From assembly GCA_041319085.1 (NCBI GenBank), contig CP101033.1:459001-523000 (forward strand): 64,000 nucleotides of DNA. Direction: 5' to 3'. The position numbers were made by a program, and so were the translations under genes. Below are positions 38,110-47,528 of the stretch, one piece after another. The notes beneath the pieces were generated by a model, which saw only the letters and a program-made list of their open reading frames with translations, had not been told where the DNA came from and searched no databases. Origin of the DNA: Aeromonas veronii (GTDB taxonomy: Bacteria > Pseudomonadota > Gammaproteobacteria > Enterobacterales > Aeromonadaceae). The first letter of the stretch is position 1, and each line of letters starts with the position of its first letter.

Positions 38110-38322
38110 TTACAGACCAACTACGTTGGCAGCAGCCGGGCCTTTCTGGCCTTGCTCGATGGTGAACTCAACGCGCTGACCTTCGTCCAGGGTTTTGAAG
38201 CTGGTGGACTGGATAGCGGAGAAGTGTACGAACACGTCTTTGCTGCCGTCAGCCGGGGAGATGAAACCAAAACCTTTCTCAGCGTTGAAGAACTTAACGG
38301 TACCAGTCATTTTGTTAGACAT
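38110..38322 (-). CDS. CspA-family cold-shock protein
   Basis: A 70-residue single cold-shock domain with RNP1 (KGFGFISP) and RNP2 (VFVHFSAI), a nucleic-acid chaperone that melts RNA structures. AAGGAAATTATT precedes the ATG. An upstream promoter predicts a leader of about 190 nt, the arrangement that gives cspA-type genes post-transcriptional cold control. Which Csp paralogue it matches cannot be decided. Confidence 0.93.
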   Translation of the reverse strand: MSNKMTGTVKFFNAEKGFGFISPADGSKDVFVHFSAIQSTSFKTLDEGQRVEFTIEQGQKGPAAANVVGL

Positions 38323-38519
38323 AATAATTTCCTTAAATAGTGTTGAAATGCCATTTGCATGGCAAGTTGTGATTTTTCGTCAGCAATACGTATGGGGAGC
38401 ACTAAAGAAGGAGAATTATTTGATAAGAATTATCCGAGGATAACGCTTATGCTAATCACTGCTTTACTAAAATGACTGCCTAACATAATCAGGTCTGAAC
38501 TGCCGAACTATCGAGAACG

Positions 38520-38548
38520 ATTAAAACACGCTCTCATTTTTAAAGCAA
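38520..38548 (-). promoter_or_regulatory. Promoter for the cold-shock gene
   Basis: On the minus strand TTGCTT (38548-38543) and TTTAAT (38525-38520) are separated by 17 bases. Transcription would start near 38512 and give a leader of about 190 nt before the cold-shock ATG. Confidence 0.55.
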
Positions 38549-38559
38549 ACTTTATCTCG

Positions 38560-39101
38560 ATATTAATGTTTTGTAACAGCCGGACATCTCATTTTTTTAT
38601 AGTAAACATGATGTATTTCAACTGTATAGCAAAAACCACTCAGGCAAGTTCGTGAACGACTTTTGACCAAGATAAACAGGTTTGCCCCTGCGCTCCAGCT
38701 GTGATTTTCTGCTCTATTTCAGACATAGCTTTATTTCTGTTGATGCTTTTTTCGCTCAGTTTTTTCAATGATAATCCCGACCCTCTCCAGCAGGCCAAGA
38801 TTTACTTGGCAACTCCAATACCAGTAAGACGCGAACCTATTCGTTCTTCCGGCAAGGTGTTATTTACTATCAGCGTCAGCTCAAGATGAAGGAAGCCTAC
38901 GCGATCTTGCTGATGGCGACGTTTACCTAGTACCTGAAGCTACACCGGTTATACATAAGCACAAAATGGACCGTATTGAGTCTCAATAAGTGAGCAGAAC
39001 AGTAAGCTTTAACTGCCGAACTGTTATCCATATTCTAAGTTTTGAATTTTCAATCATAAAAATGCTTAACTGACTGGCATTAGGCTCTCGGCAGCCCTTT
39101 T
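38560..39101 (+). other. AT-rich stretch with a decayed, unidentified coding remnant
   Basis: No intact gene is seen. From about 38810 a plus-strand frame reads GNSNTSKTRTYSFFRQGVIY and YQRQLKMKEAYAILLMATFT, then a stop, then YLKLHRLYISTKW. The fragment looks protein-derived and resembles the end of a transposase in style, but I cannot name a family. AT content is well above that of the neighbours, suggesting horizontal origin and decay. Confidence 0.4.
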
Positions 39102-40382
39102 TTAATGTTGTGAGTCAGGAGCTGCCAGGTAAGAAGCCGGCATGATCCGCGCAATTTTTACCATGTTGTTCTCTACTTCGAGAATTTCGATAGGATAACC
39201 TGCCAGCCGAAGCCCGATGTTGGGCTGGGGGATCTCCTCCAGGTATTCGAGTATCAGACCGTTGAGGGTGCGTGGGCCATCGATGGGCAGGTGCCAGTTC
39301 ATCTCCTTGTTCAGCTCGCGCACGCTGGCTGAGCCTTCCACCAGAAACGTGCCGTCCGGCTGGGGATGGATTTCATCGCTCGGCGCTGGCGTCATGGAGG
39401 TGGTGAAGTCGCCCACGATCTCTTCCAGAATGTCGTCCAGGGTGATCAAGCCCTGAATGTCGCCGTATTCATCGACGATCAGGCCGATCCGCTCCTTATT
39501 GCGCTGAAATTTGGCCAGTTGCACGTTGAGCGGGGTCCCTTCCGGAATGAAGTAGATCTCGTCCACTTCCCGCAACAGACTCGATTTGTTGAACAGATCC
39601 TTGGCTACCAGCCGCAGGGCATCACGAGCGTGTAAAAAGCCAACAACATCGTCGATATTGTCGCGATAGAGCAGGATCTTGGTGTGGGCGCAGTGGGCCA
39701 GCTGGCGCTGGATGCTCTTCCAGTCATCGTTGATGTCGATGGCGTAGATATCGCTGCGCGGCACCATGATGTCTTCGACCAGCATCTTGTCGAGATCCAG
39801 AATGCTCAGCAGCATCTCCTGATGACGCTGGGGGATCAGGTTGCCCGCCTCGTTGACGATGGTGCGCAGCTCCTCGGTGTTGAGGGAGTCATCCTTATTG
39901 GGGTTGATCTTCAGCATCTTGAGCAGGCCGCTGGTGATGCCGTTGATCAGCCAGACCAACGGTGAGAGTGGCACCATCAGCCCCTTGAGGATCCAGGAGG
40001 CGGGATAGGCGATCTTCTCCGGGAACATGGCGGCCAGGGTCTTTGGGGTCACTTCACCGAATACCAGTACTACCAGTGTCAGGCCGAAGGTGGCGATGGC
40101 GACCCCGAGATCACCAAACAGCCGGATACAGACGATGGTGGCGATGGCGGAGGCGAGGATATTGACCAGATTGTTGCCGATCAGGATCAGTCCCAGCAGG
40201 CGATCGGGGCGGGCGAGCAGTTGCTCGACGCGACGTGCGGCTTTGTGTTTGGTCTGGGCCAGATGCCGCAGTTTGTAGCGGTTGATGGACATCAGGCCGG
40301 TTTCAGAACTGGAGAAGAAGGCGGAAAGAAGGATCAAGATAACGAGAACAATCAGTAATGTGCTCGTTGAGATGCTGTCCAA
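39102..40382 (-). CDS. CorB/YfjD-like DUF21-CBS domain membrane protein
   Basis: A 426-residue protein in the HlyC/CorC group. It has an N-terminal DUF21 (CNNM) membrane domain with SAFFSSSETGLMSINRYKLR, two CBS domains (about 195-330, with IMVPRSDIYAIDINDD and GLIVDEYGDIQGLITLDDIL) and a C-terminal CorC_HlyC domain. Relatives act in magnesium or cobalt efflux and homeostasis. The closest E. coli relative in style is YfjD. The next gene upstream, ypjD, is 40 bp away on the same strand, as in E. coli. Confidence 0.88.
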   Translation of the reverse strand: MDSISTSTLLIVLVILILLSAFFSSSETGLMSINRYKLRHLAQTKHKAARRVEQLLARPDRLLGLILIGNNLVNILASAIATIVCIRLFGDLGVAIATFGLTLVVLVFGEVTPKTLAAMFPEKIAYPASWILKGLMVPLSPLVWLINGITSGLLKMLKINPNKDDSLNTEELRTIVNEAGNLIPQRHQEMLLSILDLDKMLVEDIMVPRSDIYAIDINDDWKSIQRQLAHCAHTKILLYRDNIDDVVGFLHARDALRLVAKDLFNKSSLLREVDEIYFIPEGTPLNVQLAKFQRNKERIGLIVDEYGDIQGLITLDDILEEIVGDFTTSMTPAPSDEIHPQPDGTFLVEGSASVRELNKEMNWHLPIDGPRTLNGLILEYLEEIPQPNIGLRLAGYPIEILEVENNMVKIARIMPASYLAAPDSQH

Positions 40383-40422
40383 AAAGGGCTCCTGTTGGAT
40401 GGTATGGCTAAAAGTATCGGTG

Positions 40423-41211
40423 TCAGCTCAACAGCACTTCTTTGACGAAGCGGCTGCCAAAGTAGGCAAGGGTCAGGATGACGCTGCCAATCAGACTTAG
40501 CGTGATGACTTTGCGACCGCGCCAGCCATAGGTGTGATGGCCCCACAGCAGCAGCACGTAGACACACCATGCCAGGATGGAGAGCACCGCCTTGTGGGAT
40601 TTGCCTTGGGCGAACATGTCTTCGAGGAAGAAGAGGCCGGAGGCGATGGAGAGGGTCAGCAGCAGCACCCCCGCAGAGATCAGCTGGAACAGCCGTTTCT
40701 CCACCGTCATTAGTGGCGGCATGGCTGGCAGGTTACTGATTTTTCTCGATTTAAGTTGTTTGTCCAGACAGGCAAGCTGCAACGCAAACAGGCAGGCGAT
40801 CATCAATACCGAGTAGGCCATCAGGGCGAGGCCGATATGCAGCAACAGTTGGGGATGGGCCTCCAGATGAGTGATATAGTGTCCCGGGATCAAGGCGCTG
40901 GCCGCCAGCAGCAGGGCCGAGAAGCTGTAGACCACCGGTAGCAGGATCCAGCCGTTGAAGCGGCGAGTTACGCAAGTCATGAAGCAACTGATAATAAGGC
41001 TGACCAGCGAGGCAACGTTGAGCATGCTCAGGTTCTGGCCGGAACTCTGCAATACCTCTGAACAGAGGACGCTGGCATGGGTGATCAGGGCCAATCCGAT
41101 ACAGGCAAACAGGGAGCGCTGTCCCACCGGCTTGGCGCTCAGTAACAGATGCAGTGAGGCGATGATGGCCAGCAGATAAAACGCCAGGGCCAGAACAGAG
41201 ATTACGATCAT
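40423..41211 (-). CDS. ypjD: YpjD, CcsA-like cytochrome c assembly family membrane protein
   Basis: A 262-residue integral membrane protein with eight hydrophobic segments and the CcsA/CcmC-like LHIGLALMAYSVLMIACLFA and KAVLSILAWCVYVLLLWGHH stretches. E. coli YpjD is an inner-membrane protein of unclear function, divergent from ffh as here. ATG 41211 is chosen since the membrane region begins right there; the frame continues to 41307 over a region that should hold the ffh promoter. Confidence 0.85.
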   Translation of the reverse strand: MIVISVLALAFYLLAIIASLHLLLSAKPVGQRSLFACIGLALITHASVLCSEVLQSSGQNLSMLNVASLVSLIISCFMTCVTRRFNGWILLPVVYSFSALLLAASALIPGHYITHLEAHPQLLLHIGLALMAYSVLMIACLFALQLACLDKQLKSRKISNLPAMPPLMTVEKRLFQLISAGVLLLTLSIASGLFFLEDMFAQGKSHKAVLSILAWCVYVLLLWGHHTYGWRGRKVITLSLIGSVILTLAYFGSRFVKEVLLS

Positions 41212-41371
41212 AACCAGGTCGTTGTTGCATAAGCTTTTGAGGGTAAGAGGGGCAGTATACCTTGCACGAGAAGTGCTCGCCAGTTGTGCAACGGCCGATC
41301 TGCCCATATATAGGGAGAAGGTCCCTGCTGCTACGGTGCGGTGAATAATCGTCCTCGCGCCCGCTCTGGGT

Positions 41372-41377
41372 TATAAT
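41372..41377 (+). promoter_or_regulatory. -10 element of the ffh promoter
   Basis: A perfect TATAAT lies 37 bases before the ffh ATG. The -35 region around 41349 is weak (TCGTCC). Confidence 0.55.
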
Positions 41378-41413
41378 GCCCCCAATTTATTACGCCAAGA
41401 ACCGGAATCCGTC

Positions 41414-42790
41414 ATGTTTGAGAATTTGACTGAACGACTCTCGCGCACCTTGCGCAATGTCAGTGGCCGTGGTCGCCTGACCGAAGACAATATCAAGGAA
41501 ACCCTGCGCGAAGTCCGCATGGCGCTGCTCGAGGCGGATGTCGCCCTGCCAGTCGTGCGTGATTTCGTGGCGCGTGTCAAAGAGCGCGCAGTCGGGCAGG
41601 AAGTGGCAAAATCTCTGAGCCCGGGTCAGGCATTCATCAAGATTGTGCACGGTGAACTGGTCACCGTGATGGGTGAGGCCAACGAACAGCTCAACCTGGC
41701 TGCCCAGCCGCCCGCCATCATCCTGATGGCCGGTCTGCAGGGGGCCGGTAAGACCACCACGGTTGGCAAACTGGCCAAGCTGCTCAAAGAGCGCAGCAAG
41801 AAGAAGGTGCTGGTGGTCAGTGCCGACGTCTATCGCCCTGCGGCGATCAAGCAACTGGAGACCCTGGCCAGCGACATCGGCGTCGACTTCTTCCCGAGCG
41901 ATGCCAGCCAGAAGCCGGTCGATATCGCCACCGCTGCCATCGATCAGGCGCGCAAGAAATTCTATGACGTGGTGATCGTCGATACCGCCGGTCGTCTGCA
42001 CGTCGATAGTGAGATGATGGCCGAGATCCAGGATCTGCATGCCACCATCAAGCCGGTCGAGACCCTGTTCGTGGTCGATGCCATGACCGGTCAGGATGCC
42101 GCCAACACCGCCAAGGCGTTCAACGAAGCGCTGCCGCTCACCGGCGTGATCCTCACCAAGGCGGACGGTGATGCGCGCGGTGGTGCCGCGCTGTCTGTGC
42201 GCCACATTACCGGCAAGCCGGTGAAGTTTATCGGTATGGGCGAAAAGACCGATGCGCTGGAGCCGTTCCACCCGGATCGCCTCGCTTCCCGCATCCTCGG
42301 TATGGGCGATGTGCTCTCTCTTATCGAAGAGGTCGAGCGTAACGTCGATAAAGAGAAAGCGGCCAAGCTGGCCAGCAAGGTCAAGAGCGGCAAAGGCTTC
42401 GATCTGGAAGATTTCCGCGAGCAGTTGGCTCAGATGCGCAACATGGGCGGCATGATGGGGATGCTCGACAAGCTGCCCGGCATGTCCGGTTTGCCGGATA
42501 ATGTGAAAGATCAGATGGATGACAAGCTCACCGTACGGATGGAGGCCATCATCAGCTCCATGACGCCCAAGGAGCGTGCCCATCCCGATCTCATCAAGGG
42601 TTCCCGCAAACGCCGTATCGCCGCAGGCTCCGGCATGCAGGTGCAGGACGTGAACAAGCTGCTCAAGCAGTTCACCGAGATGCAGCGCATGATGAAGAAA
42701 ATGTCCGGCAAGGGCGGTATGCGCAAGATGATGAGTCAGATGAAGAACATGATGCCCCCCGGTTTCGGTGGCGGCCGCGGCCCGTTCTGA
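41414..42790 (+). CDS. ffh: Signal recognition particle protein Ffh
   Basis: A 458-residue SRP54 homologue that binds 4.5S RNA and signal sequences and delivers ribosomes to FtsY. It has an N-domain bundle (1-85), a GTPase with P-loop GLQGAGKTTTVGKL (about 101-114), DTAGRL and TKADGDARGG motifs, and a methionine-rich M-domain (GSRKRRIAAGSGMQVQDVN RNA-binding loop, then QRMMKKMSGKG). Length fits the family. It is followed by a terminator and then the separately promoted rpsP operon. Confidence 0.97.
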   Translation: MFENLTERLSRTLRNVSGRGRLTEDNIKETLREVRMALLEADVALPVVRDFVARVKERAVGQEVAKSLSPGQAFIKIVHGELVTVMGEANEQLNLAAQPPAIILMAGLQGAGKTTTVGKLAKLLKERSKKKVLVVSADVYRPAAIKQLETLASDIGVDFFPSDASQKPVDIATAAIDQARKKFYDVVIVDTAGRLHVDSEMMAEIQDLHATIKPVETLFVVDAMTGQDAANTAKAFNEALPLTGVILTKADGDARGGAALSVRHITGKPVKFIGMGEKTDALEPFHPDRLASRILGMGDVLSLIEEVERNVDKEKAAKLASKVKSGKGFDLEDFREQLAQMRNMGGMMGMLDKLPGMSGLPDNVKDQMDDKLTVRMEAIISSMTPKERAHPDLIKGSRKRRIAAGSGMQVQDVNKLLKQFTEMQRMMKKMSGKGGMRKMMSQMKNMMPPGFGGGRGPF

Positions 42791-42809
42791 CTCGGCCCGC
42801 GTGTTGATG

Positions 42810-42835
42810 GGGGTCTGCAGCTGCAGGCCCCTTTT
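42810..42835 (+). terminator. Terminator after ffh
   Basis: Stem GGGGTCTGC / GCAGGCCCC (one T-G pair) with loop AGCT, followed by TTTT. Confidence 0.75.
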
Positions 42836-42869
42836 CATTGCGGCTCTGCGCAAAAAATGGCTGGCTTGG

Positions 42870-42897
42870 TTGCAATTATTACGAATCCAAGTAGAAT
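42870..42897 (+). promoter_or_regulatory. Promoter of the rpsP-rimM-trmD-rplS operon
   Basis: TTGCAA (42870-42875) and TAGAAT (42892-42897) are separated by 16 bases. The resulting leader is about 65 nt, and the region between has a short GC hairpin. Confidence 0.7.
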
Positions 42898-42967
42898 TAC
42901 GCGGCTTATTTTAAGCTAGGGTCCGCGTGTTTGCGGGCCTTGTTCATTAGATGTTAATGAGGACGAT

Positions 42968-43216
42968 ATGGTAACCATTCGTTTACAACGTGGTGGCGCG
43001 AAAAAGCGTCCGTTCTACCAGGTAGTAGTTTCTGACAGCCGTTGCGCCCGTGACGGTCGCTTCATCGAGCGCGTTGGTTTCTTCAACCCGGTTGCTGCTG
43101 GTTCTGCTGAAAAGCTGAACCTGGACCTGGCTCGTATCGAGCATTGGGTTGCTACTGGTGCCGCTGTTTCTGACCGCGTTGCCAAGCTGATCAAAGACGC
43201 TAAAAAAGCTGCTTAA
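42968..43216 (+). CDS. rpsP: 30S ribosomal protein S16
   Basis: An 82-residue S16 ([20 protein letters not shown], ending LIKDAKKAA), an assembly-stabilising 30S subunit protein. AATGAGGACGAT precedes ATG 42968. It is first in the conserved rpsP-rimM-trmD-rplS operon and shows the strongly biased codons of ribosomal genes. Confidence 0.98.
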   Translation: MVTIRLQRGGAKKRPFYQVVVSDSRCARDGRFIERVGFFNPVAAGSAEKLNLDLARIEHWVATGAAVSDRVAKLIKDAKKAA

Positions 43217-43240
43217 TCAGCTAAACGGTAAGGAGTTAAG

Positions 43241-43762
43241 GTGGAAAAACCTGTAGTTCTGGGCACCCTGGGTACCGTTTATGGCATCAAGGGCTGGCTT
43301 AAAGTGAACTCCTTCACCGATGTTGCCGAAGCGATTTTCGATTACAACCCCTGGCTGATCAATCAGAACGGGGTGTGGCGTGAACTCAAGGTCTCGGCCT
43401 GGAAGCGTCACAACAAGGGTCTGATCTGCAAACTCGATGGTATCGATGTGCGCGAAGATGCCCTGGCATTGACCAATGTCGAGATTGGTGTACCCGCCGA
43501 TCTGTTGCCTGCGTTGCCGGAAGGTGAGTTCTATTGGCGTGACCTGATTGGTTGCTCCGTGGTGACCACCAAGGGATACGACTTGGGCAAGGTGACCGAA
43601 TTGATGGAAACCGGCTCCAACGATGTGTTGGTGGTTGAGGCCAATGTAAAAGATGCCTTTGGTGCAAAGGAGCGGTTGATTCCGTTCCTGGAAGAGCAGG
43701 TGATCAAGCATATTGATCTGACTGCTCGAACAATCGAAGTTGATTGGGATCCTGGTTTCTAG
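43241..43762 (+). CDS. rimM: Ribosome maturation factor RimM
   Basis: A 173-residue 16S processing factor that binds S19 in the 30S head. It has an N-terminal RimM barrel ([20 protein letters not shown]) and a C-terminal PRC barrel ([20 protein letters not shown] ... [14 protein letters not shown]). The start is GTG 43241 after TAAGGAG. It lies 24 bp after rpsP and 34 bp before trmD. Confidence 0.96.
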   Translation: MEKPVVLGTLGTVYGIKGWLKVNSFTDVAEAIFDYNPWLINQNGVWRELKVSAWKRHNKGLICKLDGIDVREDALALTNVEIGVPADLLPALPEGEFYWRDLIGCSVVTTKGYDLGKVTELMETGSNDVLVVEANVKDAFGAKERLIPFLEEQVIKHIDLTARTIEVDWDPGF

Positions 43763-43796
43763 TTTCCCGCGCTAACACGGGTGCCGGAGGTTTCTT

Positions 43797-44546
43797 ATGT
43801 GGATTGGGGTCATTAGCCTCTTCCCTGAAATGTTCCGAGCCATTACCGAGCACGGGGTAACGGGTCGGGCCGTCAAGAGTGGCCTGCTGCAGATTGAGTG
43901 CTGGAACCCCCGGGAGTTTACCCACGATAAACACCGTACGGTCGATGATCGTCCTTATGGTGGTGGGCCTGGCATGTTAATGATGGTTCAGCCGCTGCGT
44001 GACGCGATTCATGCAGCCAAGCAAGCGGCGGGAGACGGGGCGAAAGTCATCTATCTCTCTCCTCAGGGACGCAAGCTGACTCAAGCGGGCGTGACCGAGT
44101 TGGCGACGAATCAGAAACTGATTCTGGTAGCCGGTCGATACGAAGGTATCGATGAACGCGTGATACAAACCGAAGTCGACGAAGAGTGGTCTATCGGGGA
44201 TTACGTGTTAAGTGGTGGCGAGCTGCCTGCCATGACCCTGATCGATGCGGTTTCGCGTCTGGTCCCCGGGGTTTTGGGCGATCAGGCCAGTGCCGAGCAA
44301 GACTCCTTCACAGATGGCTTGCTGGATCATCCCCACTACACTCGACCGGAGGTGTTGGATGGATTGGCGGTGCCCGAGGCGCTGACAAGCGGCAATCACG
44401 AAGTGATCAGACGCTGGCGACTCAAGCAATCGCTCGGACGAACCTGGCAAAGAAGGCCGGAACTTATTAACAACCTAGCTCTGACTGACGAGCAAGAATC
44501 ACTTCTTGCCGAGTATGTCCGCGAAGTGCGTGACAGCGTTAAGTAG
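43797..44546 (+). CDS. trmD: tRNA (guanine37-N1)-methyltransferase TrmD
   Basis: A 249-residue SPOUT-class methyltransferase. It opens [20 protein letters not shown]; knot and AdoMet-binding stretches [25 protein letters not shown] and [14 protein letters not shown] are present, and the C-terminal domain carries the catalytic-Asp region [18 protein letters not shown]. m1G37 in tRNA prevents +1 frameshifting. A GGAGG ribosome site precedes ATG. Confidence 0.98.
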   Translation: MWIGVISLFPEMFRAITEHGVTGRAVKSGLLQIECWNPREFTHDKHRTVDDRPYGGGPGMLMMVQPLRDAIHAAKQAAGDGAKVIYLSPQGRKLTQAGVTELATNQKLILVAGRYEGIDERVIQTEVDEEWSIGDYVLSGGELPAMTLIDAVSRLVPGVLGDQASAEQDSFTDGLLDHPHYTRPEVLDGLAVPEALTSGNHEVIRRWRLKQSLGRTWQRRPELINNLALTDEQESLLAEYVREVRDSVK

Positions 44547-44578
44547 AGTTTTCAGTTTATCCTAGGTAAGGAAAGACA

Positions 44579-44926
44579 ATGAGCAAGATTATTCAGCAGC
44601 TTGAACAAGAGCAACTGCGTACCGACATCCCGGCTTTTGCCCAGGGCGACACTGTACGTGTTCAAGTTCGTGTTAAAGAAGGTGGTAAAGAGCGTCTGCA
44701 GGCTTTCGAAGGCATCGTTATTGCCAAGCGTAACCGCGGTCTGCACTCTGCTTTCACCGTTCGCAAGATCTCCAACGGCGAAGGTGTTGAGCGTGTATTC
44801 CAGACTCACTCTCCGCTGATCCACAGTGTAGAACTGAAGCGTCGTGGTGATGTTCGCCGCGCCAAACTGTACTACCTGCGCAACCTGTCCGGTAAAGCTG
44901 CTCGTATCAAAGAGAAGCTCAACTAA
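44579..44926 (+). CDS. rplS: 50S ribosomal protein L19
   Basis: A 115-residue L19 ([20 protein letters not shown]; central [20 protein letters not shown]; end [13 protein letters not shown]), located at the subunit interface. TAAGGAAAG precedes the ATG. It is the last gene of the operon; a strong terminator follows. Confidence 0.98.
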
Positions 44927-44978
44927 TTCGATTCGAATTGGTGTCGATATGTCGACAAATAGCTCGACAGGTAGTGAA

Positions 44979-45005
44979 AAGGCTCGCCAATGGCGAGCCT
45001 TTTTT
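44979..45005. terminator. Terminator after rplS
   Basis: Stem AAGGCTCGCC / GGCGAGCCTT with loop AAT, followed by TTTT. The opposite strand also ends in a T-containing tail, so before the IS insertion it probably served the convergent CBM48-like gene as well. Confidence 0.92.
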
Positions 45006-45113
45006 GTATCGTTTATTGGCTATCTCGTTGCCGTTACTGGATGGTAATCCCCCCGAAAAACTGAGGTGCTCATAAGTAGAATTTTCTCGTATCTTGAACG
45101 CAGGAGGTTCTAC

Positions 45114-45380
45114 ATGAAAACATCACGCTTTAGCGATGCACAGATTATCGCCATCCTCAAACAGGCCGAGTCTGGCTCACCCGTCCCTGAGCTCTGCCGT
45201 GAGCATGGCATCAGCTCCGCCACCTTCTACAAGTGGCGCTCCAAATTCGGTGGCATGGATGCTTCCCTCATGGCTCGCCTCAAAGAGCTGGAAGAGGAAA
45301 ATCGTCGCCTTAAGAAGATGTATGCCGAGGAGCGCCTCAAGGCTGAGATCATCTCCGAGGCGATGGCAAAAAAGTGGTGA
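45114..45380 (+). CDS. IS3-family transposase OrfA
   Basis: An 88-residue DNA-binding protein ([20 protein letters not shown]) with a helix-turn-helix ([20 protein letters not shown]) and a leucine-zipper-like helix ([20 protein letters not shown]). AGGAGG precedes ATG 45114. It ends in the slippery sequence A_AAA_AAG (GCAAAAAAGTGGTGA), where a -1 shift leads into OrfB and would give the fused OrfAB transposase. Confidence 0.93.
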   Translation: MKTSRFSDAQIIAILKQAESGSPVPELCREHGISSATFYKWRSKFGGMDASLMARLKELEEENRRLKKMYAEERLKAEIISEAMAKKW

Positions 45381-46201
45381 CGCCATCTGCCCGCAGGGAG
45401 ATGGCGACCAAGGCCGTGGCTCATTACGCTATCTCTATCCGCCTGGCTTGCCAGGTGTTCAAGGTGAGCGAGGGTTGTTATCGCTATCAGCCCGTGCTGG
45501 CCGATGAAAACCAGGAGATTGCCGACTGGCTGCTGCGCCTCACCACCAACCAGCGCAACTGGGGGTTCGGGCTGTGCTTTCTGTACCTGCGTAACGTCAA
45601 AGGCTTTGGCTGGAACCACAAGCGGGTCTACCGGATCTATCGGGCGCTAGAGCTCAATCTGCGGATAAAACCCAAGAAGCGGCTAGTGCGCGCTAAGCCG
45701 GAGCCGTTGGCAGTTCCTGATCAACCGAATCAATGTTGGTCGATGGACTTTATGCATGACCAGCTCAGCGATGGTCGCTCGGTGCGGTTGTTTAATGTGA
45801 TCGATGACTTCAACCGCGAAGCACTGTGCATCGAGGTGGACTTTTCCTTGCCTGCCTCGCGAGTCAAACGGGCACTGGAGCAGGTCATCGAGTGGCGGGG
45901 CAAACCAGCCGCAATCCGCTGTGACAATGGCCCGGAATACATCAGCGAAGAGCTCAAGTGCTGGGCGCAGCAGAAGGGGATTGTGCTGAGGTATATCCAG
46001 CCAGGCAACCCACAGCAGAATGCCTACATCGAGCGATTTAACCGCACGGTGCGTTACGACTGGCTGGGCCATTACCTGTTTGAGTCACTGAATGAGTTAC
46101 AGGAATTTGCCACGAACTGGCTGTGGGTTTATAACCATGAGCGGCCCAATATGGCGCTGGGTGGCTACACACCGAAACAGCGCCTGGCCCAGGCCGCATG
46201 A
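45374..46201 (+). CDS. IS3-family transposase OrfB (DDE integrase domain)
   Basis: A 275-residue catalytic part with an rve integrase core. The DDE residues appear as [20 protein letters not shown] and [10 protein letters not shown] (spacing D-x-35-E). It starts with an HTH_21-like region. It overlaps OrfA by seven bases in the -1 frame and is probably made mainly as OrfAB by frameshifting; GTG 45374 may also start OrfB alone. Confidence 0.93.
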   Translation: MVTPSARREMATKAVAHYAISIRLACQVFKVSEGCYRYQPVLADENQEIADWLLRLTTNQRNWGFGLCFLYLRNVKGFGWNHKRVYRIYRALELNLRIKPKKRLVRAKPEPLAVPDQPNQCWSMDFMHDQLSDGRSVRLFNVIDDFNREALCIEVDFSLPASRVKRALEQVIEWRGKPAAIRCDNGPEYISEELKCWAQQKGIVLRYIQPGNPQQNAYIERFNRTVRYDWLGHYLFESLNELQEFATNWLWVYNHERPNMALGGYTPKQRLAQAA

Positions 46202-46234
46202 CCTCTACTTTTGAGTGCCCTAAAAATGGGGGGA

Positions 46235-46557
46235 TTACCGGATGACGCGTACTACCGAGTTGTCGCGCCCGAAGGGGCCTGGCACATAGTCGTCCGCAGC
46301 CCAGTCATTCTCGTAGCGGGTTTCCCCTGCTGGTGTGATGAGCTGATAGCAATATTCGAAGTAACCCGGGCCGTCGGTCGGCAGATTAAGGGTGGCTTTG
46401 AACTCGCCGCTCTTCATTCGTTTCAGCTCGACCGGTTGCCACTGGGTGAACTCGCCGATCAGCATCACCTGTTCCGCCTCTGCGCGGCCTCTTTCTCTAC
46501 AGCAAAGGTCACCTTGACCTCCGGCTTGGACTTCAAAAACTGTTTGATCAGTGGCAT
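46235..46557 (-). pseudogene. Small CBM48/isoamylase-N-like protein, frame break and IS at its 3' end
   Basis: From ATG 46557 (after an AAGGAGG site) the minus strand reads MPLIKQFLKSKPEVKVTFAV; after a one-base loss near 46483-46488 it continues VMLIGEFTQWQPVELKRMKS and GYFEYCYQLITPAGETRYEN, the early-set carbohydrate-binding fold. Restored length is 107 residues. The IS3 element is inserted at the last sense codon: the present end is RVIR plus TAA from the IS terminus. The sequence across the IS would give RVIQ plus TAA, so protein length is unaffected. Function unknown; perhaps glycogen binding. Confidence 0.75.
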
Positions 46558-46637
46558 GACGCCTCCTTGCCCGTGAGTTTAAAATGTCTCCTGTCTATTT
46601 TTATACCACCATATGACAAAATTATTGATAAGACAGA

Positions 46638-47324
46638 TCACGTCGGCAAGGCAAAATAGCGTTGCAGCAAACTGTGGGTGAAGTCGATCTTGAGATAGAA
46701 GCCTCGGGGCAGGGTCATGATGGGTTGACCATCGCGGCCGATGGCGCGAGTCAGCGCCTTGTTGTTGGCCGCCTTGGGACGCAGTTGCATCACCTGGCCG
46801 TGGCGAGCGCTGATCTGCTCCACTTCCCCCAGCACTATCATGTCCATCAGCTCCTCCCAATCCTGACGCAGTAGCCTATCTTCCTCTTCACTCGGGCTCC
46901 ACATCAGCGGCATGCCGACCCGTCGCTCGCCAACCGGGATCTCCCGACTGCCTTCCACCGGGATCCAGAGTACCCGGGAGAGCTTGTTGCGCACGTTTGA
47001 CGCCTCCCAGCGCTGGCCACTGACACCGATCAGCGGGGCAACGCAGACGAAGGTGGTCTCCAGTGGTTTGCCTTGAGGATCCACGGGGATCGTCTTGAGT
47101 TCGATCCCCAGCTCCGGGAAGTCCTGTTCCGGCTTGCTCCCTGCGCTGGCCCCCAGTTGCAGCTCGATCAACTGACCGACCCACCCCTTGTCACGGCGCA
47201 GATCGTTGGGCACTGTGACGCCAGCTTCGGCGGCCAGCTGCGCCAGCGTGAAGCCGGCCATGGCATAGGCTCGGCTCAATAACTCCTGCTCGGATTGGGG
47301 ATTGCTTGGCATAGTTGGCTCCAT
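46638..47324 (-). CDS. mutH: DNA mismatch repair endonuclease MutH
   Basis: A 228-residue type II restriction-like nuclease that nicks the unmethylated strand at hemimethylated GATC when activated by MutL. The catalytic D-ExK motif is seen in [15 protein letters not shown], and [13 protein letters not shown] near residue 47 is a conserved early motif. ATG 47324 or 47312 may start it. Divergent from rppH across a 720-bp region with DnaA boxes, as in E. coli. Confidence 0.95.
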   Translation of the reverse strand: MEPTMPSNPQSEQELLSRAYAMAGFTLAQLAAEAGVTVPNDLRRDKGWVGQLIELQLGASAGSKPEQDFPELGIELKTIPVDPQGKPLETTFVCVAPLIGVSGQRWEASNVRNKLSRVLWIPVEGSREIPVGERRVGMPLMWSPSEEEDRLLRQDWEELMDMIVLGEVEQISARHGQVMQLRPKAANNKALTRAIGRDGQPIMTLPRGFYLKIDFTHSLLQRYFALPT

Positions 47325-47528
47325 CTTGCTCGCCGTATTCTAACAGGAGAGGATCCCGAGAAGGATCGCTGTTTTTATAACCGATCCTGAGTGGATAAGA
47401 TCAAATGCAGAGAATTTGGGGGCTATCAGCTCATCATTATGATTTTAAAGGATTTTGTCTGGTTTATCGAGCAGTGCTGCTGGCCTGGTTTGACCTCGAA
47501 ATAGTTGTCCAAGGGTTTGTGCATGATG

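Larger units (their letters stand above)
45043..46239 (+). mobile_element. Complete IS3-family element (IS407-like), 1197 bp
   Basis: Both ends carry imperfect inverted repeats beginning GGTAATCCCCCC, with similarity continuing inward to AAGTAGA over about 35 bp. The 4-bp direct repeat GGAT flanks it (45039-45042 and 46240-46243). Inside are two overlapping transposase frames with an A6G slippery motif. Four-base target duplications and this OrfA/OrfB type are those of the IS407 group. Intact ends and frames suggest a recent, possibly active copy. It is inserted at the last codon of the CBM48-like gene. Confidence 0.9.

Noticed and set aside
38701..38889. 62-residue membrane protein
   Set aside because: The hydrophobic start is the translation of T-rich DNA, with no ribosome site, and the rest overlaps the decayed remnant in another frame.
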